Shown here one piece after another: positions 21,059 to 27,201 of a DNA stretch of 32,068 nucleotides. Positions within the stretch are counted from its first letter, which is position 1, and the number at the start of each line of letters is the position of its first letter. The DNA is from an uncultured Lachnospiraceae bacterium (GTDB lineage Bacteria > Bacillota > Clostridia > Lachnospirales > Lachnospiraceae). The position numbers and the translations under genes are program-made. The notes beneath the pieces were generated by a model, which was given only the letters and a program-made list of their open reading frames with translations, was not told the origin of the DNA and did not search any database. The DNA lies in the NCBI GenBank assembly GCA_946541955.1, contig CAMNJZ010000017.1:1-32068 (forward strand), given 5' to 3'.

Positions 21059-22693
21059 TTATGCATACTTGCTGATTACGCCTGTTACGATGGGAACGAT
21101 CTGCTTCTTTCTGGAAACGATGCCATTCTGGAAGCTGTGCAGCTCTCCGTCCTTGTTGGGGAAGGCCTCCAGGGCCCAGGACGCCTTTTCGCCCGAGGCG
21201 TAGAAGATGGATCCGTTTTCCAGAATGCTGGTCACTGCCAGAATGCAGAGGTCAAGATTCTTCTTGCGCGTGAAGACGTCGAGCTTGCTCTGGATCTCCT
21301 CCTCGGACATGGTCAGCTGGTCCTCCTCGGAAACGATGACCTGGGAGATCATGGTCTGGCAGCCCTCGATGTCAAAGAACTTGATATCCTGGTTGATCAG
21401 CTCCTGGATGGTCTTGCCTTCCAGGTTGGTGCCGGCGGAGAACATCTCCCTGGCAAAATCATCGATGTCCAGTCCTGCCAGGGCCGCCAGGATGTTGGCC
21501 GTATGGATGTCCCGCTGGGTGCAGGTGGGGGACTGGAACTTCAATGTATCCGACAGAACGGCGCCCAGAAGCAGGCCTGCAATATTGGGCGGGATCGGGA
21601 TCTGATTCTCACGGTAGACCGTGGCCACGATGGTGGCGGAGGAACCGACGATCTCATTTCGGAAATTGACGGGCTGCCGGGTGGAAAAATCATTGATCCT
21701 GTGGTGGTCGATGACCTCCAGGACCTCCGCCTTTTCGATGGATTTGACGGACTGGGTGAACTCGTTGTGGTCCACCAGGATGATCTTCTTGTTCTTGGCG
21801 TTCATGATATGATAGCGGGAGGCATAGCCCATGAGCTTCCTGTCGTCATCCACCACCGGATAGGAATGGAAGCGGCTCCGCATCATCTTGTTTCCTACAT
21901 CCTCCGCAAACTCATGACCGTAGAAGGTGACCAGGTCGGTGGTCATGATCTCCTTGACCGGGGCTGCGAAGAAGACGTAACGGGAGGTGTTCATGGTACC
22001 CTCTCCGGAAAGCACGATGGGAACGTGGCGCCGTTTGGCTTCCGCGATCACGTCCTGGTCCACTTCGTCCGTACGGACCAGGATCAGCATACCGGCGCCC
22101 CGGTCCATCAGATCGATCAGAGAGCCCCGGCTGTCGCCGGCGATCACGATCCTCTTTTCAAATTTATACTTGGACAGGTCTCCGTCCGTGATGGGGATGA
22201 TGCCGATCCGGCCGTTCAGATCCCGCTCCGGATCGTCATAGATCACGGTTCCGCTCAGGGTCTTGGCGTAATTCTCAGTGGGCGTGACCCGGATCAGCTC
22301 CGCATTGTGCTCGGATCTGTCCATGGCTACATTGGCGATATCGTTCTTGGTGACCAGGCCGATCAGTCTGCCCTCTTCGTCCACCACGCCCAGGGTCTTT
22401 CTGCCGGTCTCCCGGATGATGTTGCGGGCTTCCAGAATGGTGGTCTCCGGGCTGATGGCAATGGGGGAATCCATCTGGATCTCGGACATGCGCACTCTGG
22501 CATCGTCCAGATACATGGGCTGTTCAAAGCCGAACCGGTTCAGCAGAAACTGCGTCTCCGCGTTCAGTTTTCCAAGACGGCAGGGAACGGCCCTGACTCC
22601 GTTGGCCCTTTTATAAAAAGCATAACCGATCGCCGCTGCGACCGAGTCCGTATCAGGGTGCTGATGCCCTGTAACATATACTGTATCCTGCAT
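21059..22693 (-). CDS. ppaC: Family II inorganic pyrophosphatase with CBS and DRTGG domains
   Basis: A cytosolic manganese-dependent enzyme that hydrolyses pyrophosphate, drawing biosynthetic reactions forward. It is 544 residues, long because a regulatory insert splits the DHH domain. H10, H12, D14 and D16 (GHQHPDTDS) start the active site, followed by CBS 1 (about 72-125), DRTGG (about 130-240), CBS 2 (about 245-300), D308, D329-H330-H331 and the C-terminal DHHA2 domain (about 430-544). Related CBS-pyrophosphatases are inhibited by AMP/ADP and activated by ATP or diadenosine polyphosphates, so the enzyme probably senses energy state. The ATG at 22693 follows GGAGG at 9 nt. Confidence 0.95.
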   Translation of the reverse strand: MQDTVYVTGHQHPDTDSVAAAIGYAFYKRANGVRAVPCRLGKLNAETQFLLNRFGFEQPMYLDDARVRMSEIQMDSPIAISPETTILEARNIIRETGRKTLGVVDEEGRLIGLVTKNDIANVAMDRSEHNAELIRVTPTENYAKTLSGTVIYDDPERDLNGRIGIIPITDGDLSKYKFEKRIVIAGDSRGSLIDLMDRGAGMLILVRTDEVDQDVIAEAKRRHVPIVLSGEGTMNTSRYVFFAAPVKEIMTTDLVTFYGHEFAEDVGNKMMRSRFHSYPVVDDDRKLMGYASRYHIMNAKNKKIILVDHNEFTQSVKSIEKAEVLEVIDHHRINDFSTRQPVNFRNEIVGSSATIVATVYRENQIPIPPNIAGLLLGAVLSDTLKFQSPTCTQRDIHTANILAALAGLDIDDFAREMFSAGTNLEGKTIQELINQDIKFFDIEGCQTMISQVIVSEEDQLTMSEEEIQSKLDVFTRKKNLDLCILAVTSILENGSIFYASGEKASWALEAFPNKDGELHSFQNGIVSRKKQIVPIVTGVISKYA

Positions 22694-22733
22694 TTTGCAA
22701 TTCCTCCGTATTCAGGATGACTATTCTGTATAT

Positions 22734-22762
22734 ACTTTATCAATTTCCGTCCCTTCTTTCAA
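22734..22762 (-). promoter_or_regulatory. Promoter of ppaC
   Basis: On the minus strand TTGAAA (22762-22757), a 17-nt spacer and TAAAGT (22739-22734) precede ppaC with a leader of about 35 nt. It lies downstream of the terminator at 22794, so ppaC is expressed separately from the upstream RNA. Confidence 0.65.
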
Positions 22763-22793
22763 TGCTGCCTTTTAAGGGGCGAAAAAGAACCAC

Positions 22794-22819
22794 AAAAAAA
22801 GAGGCCTCTATGGGTCTCT
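22794..22819 (-). terminator. Intrinsic terminator of the candidate RNA
   Basis: On the minus strand AGAGACC (22819-22813) pairs with GGCCTCT (22806-22800), six of seven positions, with a 6-nt loop. Seven T residues follow directly (22800-22794). Confidence 0.75.
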
Positions 22820-23233
22820 GCACGCAGGAAAAATGCCCCGTAAACAGCAGGAACGCCCTTACACTCCGTAAGGACGTTCCTACCTGACTTCATCGTACAA
22901 TGGCTTGTACCTCCTGTCTGTACCCGCGCTCCGACCCCCGGCAGATGGATTTTTATTCTATCTGTTCCTGTGGAAATCGACTGTTCAGCGTCATACAAAT
23001 CCGGTTCCTTTCGCGGTGACCGTTTTGTATAGGCTGACTCCTTAACGATCACTGTCAATGCTCCATTTCCCGGAACAATTGATTCTTTATTAAATCGGAT
23101 CTCCCGAAGCACTGCCCGGCGGGCAGCTCCCGGTTCTGAACACAGGGCACGTTTTCTCAGATCATACGAATTCCGGGTATGGTTCTTTCAGCTTTTTAAG
23201 GCGCGCCGGAATTTTTCTGCGTATCTATCTGAT
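22794..23233 (-). ncRNA. Candidate structured non-coding RNA of about 440 nt, unidentified
   Basis: The unit runs from a good promoter (23240-23268) to an intrinsic terminator. On the minus strand I find these helices: AATTCCGG/CCGGAATT (23213-23206 with 23176-23169); CTGCCC/GGGCAG in the segment 23160-23101; a stacked arm TCAGC, ATACAAA, CGGT pairing with ACCG, TTTGTAT, GCTGA (23037-22985); CAGAT/ATCTG (22964-22942); GTACAA/TTGTAC with a 4-nt loop (22910-22895); and AGGAACG plus CCTTAC pairing with GTAAGG plus CGTTCCT across single mismatches (22881-22849). A 117-codon frame crosses it, but its product resembles no protein I know. No hallmark of tmRNA, RNase P, SRP, 6S or T-box was seen. The family is unknown. 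Confidence 0.6.
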
Positions 23234-23239
23234 AGAATT

Positions 23240-23268
23240 ATTATGACAGAATCATCCGAAAAAGTCAA
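23240..23268 (-). promoter_or_regulatory. Promoter of the candidate RNA
   Basis: On the minus strand TTGACT (23268-23263), a 17-nt spacer and CATAAT (23245-23240) form a near-consensus promoter. A palindrome GCACA-N4-TGTGC (23269-23282) abuts the -35 upstream. Confidence 0.7.
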
Positions 23269-23273
23269 GCACA

Positions 23274-23333
23274 TTTTTGTGCAGTTTGCACTGAGTCCGC
23301 TTGATCTTTTTTAACATTTATGTGCAATCTGCA
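23274..23333. repeat. Two 17-bp direct repeats upstream of the RNA promoter
   Basis: TTTTTGTGCAGTTTGCA (23274-23290) and TTTATGTGCAATCTGCA (23317-23333) agree at 14 of 17 positions and are 43 bp apart, about four helical turns. The nearer copy ends 6 bp from the -35. The spacing suits a dimeric activator, but the protein is unknown. Confidence 0.55.
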
Positions 23334-23397
23334 AGATTAACAAGCCCAACATCTTGTGGTTTTGGCCTGCAGCAGACACAAAATATCCTGCCTTCTT

Positions 23398-23742
23398 TTA
23401 TCGGGAAAGATATTCGATCACGGCCGCCGGGTCCCCGTCCCGCCCCGCGGCATATACGCTGTCTTCCATAGTCTCGTCCGTATACAGGATCCTGTCGAAG
23501 TTATCCGTAAAGACGAGCGTGGCAGCTGCATATTCGTTTCTCAGGGCGCTGTACCTTGAAGGGGCCGTCCGGCTTATGCCGTTACGGGACAGGACCGGCG
23601 CCGAGAAAGAAAAGTCCAGGGCCTCCTCCGGAGAGGAGGGCGTTATGGTAAGATGCGCGCGAAGGGGGACCGGCAGGAGAATAAGCATGATCAGGAGAAC
23701 TGCTGCTGCGGCTGCTGTTATTTTCAAGTGTTTCATCTTCAT
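23398..23742 (-). CDS. Small exported or membrane-anchored protein, unknown
   Basis: A 114-residue protein with a Lys-rich start, then a hydrophobic stretch at about 8-28 ending L-P-V-P-L-R-A-H. This could be an uncleaved anchor or a signal peptide. The remaining 85 residues are predicted outside the cytoplasm and contain no Cys. I recognise no family. The ATG at 23742 has AAAGGAG 8 nt upstream. It lies downstream of the CoA-transferase beyond a hairpin at 23782-23827, with no clear promoter of its own, so it may depend on read-through. Confidence 0.6.
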   Translation of the reverse strand: MKMKHLKITAAAAAVLLIMLILLPVPLRAHLTITPSSPEEALDFSFSAPVLSRNGISRTAPSRYSALRNEYAAATLVFTDNFDRILYTDETMEDSVYAAGRDGDPAAVIEYLSR

Positions 23743-23781
23743 GGCAGATGCTCCTTTCTGCTTCTTCGGGAGAGACACGTC

Positions 23782-23827
23782 AAAAGGAAGGGCCCCGGGC
23801 ATCTGCCCTGCGGTCCCTTCCTTTTTT
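23782..23827. terminator. Terminator after the CoA-transferase gene
   Basis: AAAAGGAAGGGCC (23782-23794) pairs with GGTCCCTTCCTTTT (23812-23825), with an inner GGGCATCTGCCC hairpin. On the minus strand four T residues follow; on the plus strand six. It probably ends, or partly ends, the CoA-transferase transcript. Confidence 0.7.
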
Positions 23828-23868
23828 AACGCCAGTGATGCTGATAATCCTGCGGGCCCAGCAGGCGG

Positions 23869-25215
23869 TCAGCGCTTGTTGCTTCTTCTCCAGATATGCA
23901 TCTTTTCAGCTGCGGCGATCAGCTCATCGCGGAAATCGGGATGGGCAATGCTGATCAGATCCTCGGCTCTCTGCCAGGTGGTGCGGCCCTTGAGGTTGAC
24001 CATGCCATACTCGGTCACCACATACATGGTATTGGCCCGGGTATCGGTCACGATGCTGCCGTCTGCCAGGGTAGGTCTGATCCGGCTCTCCAGCTTTCCG
24101 GTCTTCTTGTTGTAGAAGGTGGAGGAGAGGCAGATAAAGCTCTTGCCGCCCTTGGAGGCATAGGCGCCCAGTACGAAGTCCAGCTGGCCGCCGGCACCGG
24201 AAATATTCCTGACGCCTGCGCTTTCGGCGTTGACCTGGCCCTGGAGGTCAATATCCACCGCATTGTTGATGGAAATGAAATTGTCGAGGGCGCTGACGCG
24301 GGCAATGTTGTTGACATAGTCCACGGGGCAGCTCATGCACTCGGGGTTGTTGTTGAGGTAATCGTACATCTTCTGGGTGCCGGCGCCGAAAGCATAGCAC
24401 TGACGGCCCACGTCGAAGTTCTTGCGGGCGCCGGTGATCTTGCCGGCCTCGGCGATGTCCACGAAGGCATCCACGTACATCTCGGTATGTACGCCCAGGT
24501 CCTTGAGGTCAGACTGTGCGATCATCTGGCCGATGGTATTGGGCATGCCGCCGATGCCCAGCTGCAGGCAGGCGCCGTCGGGAATCTCTTTGACCACAAG
24601 CTCCGCCACGGCCTTGTCCACATCCGTTGCGGGGGCTGCGGGCGGGAAGGCATCCATGGGCGGATTGTCTGTCTCAACGATCATATCCACCTGATCGATG
24701 TGTACATAGGCGTTGGTGCCGCCCAGGCAGACCGGGACGTTCTCATTGACTTCCACGATGACCTTCTTCGCTGTCTGGATGACGGCGTAGGCGTGGGAAG
24801 CGCTGGGGCCCAGGTTGAAGTAACCGAACTTATCCATGGGAGATACCTGCATGATGGCCACATCCAGGGGATCCTGGCTCTCCAGATAATGACGGGGCAG
24901 CTCGGAATACTTCAGGGGCGCATAGAAACAGAAGCCCTGAGAGACCGCCTTGCGCTCGGCACCGCCCATGTGCCAGCTGTTCCATGTCATATGCTCTGCC
25001 GCGTTCTCGACCTTAAAGATCTCCGGCACATGCATGAGGATACCGCCGCGGAACTTGACATCCGTCAGTTCGGGAAGGCGTTTGGCCAGTTCTCTGTCCA
25101 CTGCCACAGAGGTAGTCGTGGTCCAGCCGTAATCGACCCAGTCACCACTCTGAACAACTGCCGCCGCCTGGGCTGCAGTGACCAGCTTCTGCTGATATTT
25201 CTCCTGATAATTCAT
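23869..25215 (-). CDS. but: Butyryl-CoA:acetate CoA-transferase
   Basis: A cytosolic enzyme that moves CoA from butyryl-CoA to acetate and releases butyrate, the last step of butyrate formation in many gut Clostridia. The protein has 448 residues, the usual length, and agrees closely with the Roseburia/Faecalibacterium type: [18 protein letters not shown]-x-x-G-Y-F-N, [14 protein letters not shown] and the C-terminal H-I-W-R-R-S-N. The predicted catalytic glutamate is E245 in H-T-E-M-Y-V-D. The ATG at 25215 has AAGGAGG 5 nt upstream; an in-frame ATG at 25236 is less well placed. A 4-hydroxybutyrate CoA-transferase is the nearest alternative, but the similarity favours But. Confidence 0.92.
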   Translation of the reverse strand: MNYQEKYQQKLVTAAQAAAVVQSGDWVDYGWTTTTSVAVDRELAKRLPELTDVKFRGGILMHVPEIFKVENAAEHMTWNSWHMGGAERKAVSQGFCFYAPLKYSELPRHYLESQDPLDVAIMQVSPMDKFGYFNLGPSASHAYAVIQTAKKVIVEVNENVPVCLGGTNAYVHIDQVDMIVETDNPPMDAFPPAAPATDVDKAVAELVVKEIPDGACLQLGIGGMPNTIGQMIAQSDLKDLGVHTEMYVDAFVDIAEAGKITGARKNFDVGRQCYAFGAGTQKMYDYLNNNPECMSCPVDYVNNIARVSALDNFISINNAVDIDLQGQVNAESAGVRNISGAGGQLDFVLGAYASKGGKSFICLSSTFYNKKTGKLESRIRPTLADGSIVTDTRANTMYVVTEYGMVNLKGRTTWQRAEDLISIAHPDFRDELIAAAEKMHIWRRSNKR

Positions 25216-25333
25216 TCGGACCTCCTTTTTATCCATCGATTCTTCTTCACAACGCCCCCTGCCGGCCGCCCTGTGCCGGGGCCCTTCAAGGGAATGGTCT
25301 TTTTTGCGGGGAGCAGTTTTTACCGTACATTTT

Positions 25334-25362
25334 ATTATAATCCTGCCGGCCCCTGCTTTCAA
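25334..25362 (-). promoter_or_regulatory. Promoter of the CoA-transferase gene
   Basis: On the minus strand TTGAAA (25362-25357), exactly 17 nt and a perfect TATAAT (25339-25334) predict strong constitutive expression with a leader of about 115 nt. Confidence 0.85.
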
Positions 25363-25415
25363 TCAAAGCCAGGTGTTTTGATAAAAAAATAACGAACAGG
25401 ATTCCTGCAAATTTC

Positions 25416-25443
25416 TTGACAATACAATTAAATTGTGTAAAAT
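25416..25443 (+). promoter_or_regulatory. Promoter of trxA-trxB with OhrR-like operator
   Basis: A perfect TTGACA (25416-25421), 16 nt and TAAAAT (25438-25443) form the promoter. The spacer holds TACAATTAAATTGTG (25423-25437), 14 of 15 positions of the OhrR operator TACAATT-N-AATTGTA known from Bacillus subtilis. A MarR-type peroxide sensor bound here would block RNA polymerase. The regulator itself is not in the window. Confidence 0.75.
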
Positions 25444-25557
25444 GTAATTGTAGACAAATAAAACTCCTGCGCTTTTTCGCATTTCGGAAAAGTGCCGCAT
25501 GAGATATAATGAAATCAAAACACAAAGCAGGGCACGGAAAGTGCGGAAAGGAACCCT

Positions 25558-25878
25558 ATGGTACATACATTTGATGAAACAAATTTTGAAGCTGAAGTAA
25601 TGCAGAGCGATCTGCCCGTATTCGTAGACTTCTACGCAGACTGGTGCGGCCCCTGCAAGATGATGGCCCCCGTGATCGCCAAGCTGGCCGACAAGTATGA
25701 CGGCAAGATCAAGGTCGGCAAGGTCAACGTAGACGACTGCCCCGAGCTGGCAGAACAGTTCAATGTCATGAGCATCCCCAACATGGTCTTCATCAAGGGC
25801 GGACAGCTGGTGGACAGACAGATCGGCGGATCTCCCCAGGCAGCTCTGGAAAAGAAGTTCACCGACGTGATCGGCTGA
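25558..25878 (+). CDS. trxA: Thioredoxin
   Basis: A 106-residue cytosolic disulfide reductant. The active site is W29-C30-G31-P32-C33, preceded by V-F-V-D-F-Y-A-D, with the conserved cis-proline in S-I-P-N-M (the usual residue after that proline is Thr) and G-G near the end. The ATG at 25558 follows AAAGGA at about 6 nt. It is directly followed by thioredoxin reductase and shares its promoter. Confidence 0.96.
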   Translation: MVHTFDETNFEAEVMQSDLPVFVDFYADWCGPCKMMAPVIAKLADKYDGKIKVGKVNVDDCPELAEQFNVMSIPNMVFIKGGQLVDRQIGGSPQAALEKKFTDVIG

Positions 25879-25934
25879 TTCCCGGGCCTGGCGCAAAAGA
25901 CAGAGCAGCATGATTGGAAAGAGGAAAGAAACCC

Positions 25935-26849
25935 ATGTATGATCTTATAATCATCGGCTCCGGCCCCGCGGGCCTGACTGCAGGCATCTATGCTTCCAGG
26001 GCAAGACTGAACACCCTGGTCCTGGAGCAGAACTTTGTAAGCGGCGGACAGATCATCGATACCTATGAAATCGACAACTATCCCGGTCTCCCCGGTATTT
26101 CCGGCATGGATCTGGCCGACAAAATGTCCCAGCACGCAGAAAAGCTGGGCGTTGCCATGGAGAACGTCATTGTGACCTCTCTGGATCTGACTGGGCCTGT
26201 CAAGAAGGTCATGACCGATGACGCCGTCTATGAAGCAAAGGCTGTCATCATTGCCAGCGGCGCCTCCCATTCCCATCTGGGCGCGCCCGGTGAGGAGGAA
26301 TTTGCCGGACACGGCGTTTCCTACTGCGCCACCTGCGACGGCGGCTTCTACAGGAAAAAAGACACCCTGGTGGTGGGCGGCGGCGACGTAGCCGTAGAGG
26401 ACGCCATTTACCTGGCCCGTCTCTGCAATAAGGTCTATGTGGTCCACAGACGGGACGAGCTGCGGGCAGCCAAGGTCCTCCAGGAGAATCTTCTCTCCCT
26501 TCCCAACGTGGAAATGGTCTGGAACAGCGTCGTAAAGACCATAAACGGATCTGACAAGGTCGAATCCGTTACCGTGACCAATGTAAAGGACGGGTCCGAG
26601 CGTACCATCCCCGTACAGGGCGCCTTCATTGCAGTAGGCATCACCCCCCGTTCGGAGTTTGCCAAGAACCATATCGCCATGGATGAAAAGGGCTACATCA
26701 TTGCGGATGAGACCGGAAAGACCAGCGTTCCCGGCGTCTTCGCAGCAGGAGACGTCCGCGGCAAGCAGCTGCGCCAGGTGGTCACAGCCGTAGCCGACGG
26801 CGCCAACGCGGTGACCAGCGTGGAGAAGTATCTGCTGACGTTAAAGTAA
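25935..26849 (+). CDS. trxB: Thioredoxin reductase (NADPH)
   Basis: A 304-residue FAD enzyme that reduces thioredoxin with NADPH. It shows the FAD-binding G-S-G-P-A-G-L near residue 8, the redox pair C131-A-T-C134 followed by D-G, the NADPH-binding G-G-G-D-V-A-V-E (148-155) with H-R-R-D near 178, and the closing F-A-A-G-D-V-R. I start it at the ATG 25935 with GAGGAAAG upstream; an in-frame TTG at 25914 is possible but less likely. It lies 56 nt after trxA in one operon. Confidence 0.95.
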   Translation: MYDLIIIGSGPAGLTAGIYASRARLNTLVLEQNFVSGGQIIDTYEIDNYPGLPGISGMDLADKMSQHAEKLGVAMENVIVTSLDLTGPVKKVMTDDAVYEAKAVIIASGASHSHLGAPGEEEFAGHGVSYCATCDGGFYRKKDTLVVGGGDVAVEDAIYLARLCNKVYVVHRRDELRAAKVLQENLLSLPNVEMVWNSVVKTINGSDKVESVTVTNVKDGSERTIPVQGAFIAVGITPRSEFAKNHIAMDEKGYIIADETGKTSVPGVFAAGDVRGKQLRQVVTAVADGANAVTSVEKYLLTLK

Positions 26850-26859
26850 GGAGCGCTTC

Positions 26860-27114
26860 ATGAGCACATATGACAAAAAGGTCCTGGACTGCTTTTTAAA
26901 GAACCAGCTCCAGCTCTTTCCGGAGGAGGTCGCATCCACGCCTGAAGAGGCGGACGCCTTCCTGGAGGAGGTCTTTGCAGAGGTGGTCAAAAACAAAAAG
27001 CAGGTCCGAGAATATTTTGAAGAGACCGGCGTCGACCTGGAGGGAGCGGACCCTCTGGAGGCGGCAGAGGTCTTTGCCGTGGGCGATGGGCGCTATCTGA
27101 TCGTAGACGCCTGA
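26860..27114 (+). CDS. Conserved small protein of the trx operon, unknown
   Basis: An 84-residue acidic, mostly helical protein with no membrane segment and a single Cys (C11). Segments such as L-F-P-E-E-V-A and D-G-R-Y-L-I-V-D look like a conserved Clostridial small protein, but I cannot name a family. The ATG at 26860 has AAGGAG 6 nt upstream, 10 nt after the trxB stop. It is the last gene before the terminator, so it is co-expressed with the thioredoxin system. Confidence 0.75.
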   Translation: MSTYDKKVLDCFLKNQLQLFPEEVASTPEEADAFLEEVFAEVVKNKKQVREYFEETGVDLEGADPLEAAEVFAVGDGRYLIVDA

Positions 27115-27140
27115 GCCTGCAGGGCATCGGCACAGAAAGA

Positions 27141-27188
27141 AAGCAGGAAGGAAAAGGCTTTAATGACCTTTCCTTCCTGCTTATTTTT
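27141..27188. terminator. Bidirectional terminator between the trx operon and metH
   Basis: AAGCAGGAAGGAAAAGG (27141-27157) pairs with CCTTTCCTTCCTGCTT (27167-27182) with one bulge, followed on the plus strand by ATTTTTT. The minus side is also T-rich, so it can serve the convergent metH as well. Confidence 0.88.
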
Positions 27189-27201
27189 TGTGCTTATTAT
27201 T

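Larger units (their letters stand above)
25216..25557. promoter_or_regulatory. Divergent region between but and trxA
   Basis: These 342 nt carry one strong promoter in each direction (separate entries). A second possible trxA -10, TATAAT, lies at 25505-25510 with a poor -35. No gene is visible in the gap. Confidence 0.6.

Noticed and set aside
22759-23112. A 117-codon minus-strand frame
   Set aside because: It runs through the hairpins and the terminator of the candidate RNA, has no good ribosome binding site and its product resembles no family. A structured RNA explains the segment better, although coding cannot be excluded.
22794-23233. Assignment of the candidate RNA to tmRNA, RNase P, SRP RNA or 6S RNA
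   Set aside because: I looked for a tag-peptide frame and CCA end, the GAGGAAAGTCC core of RNase P, the SRP domain IV motif and a long 6S-like central bubble, and saw none. A remote match can only be judged with covariance models.
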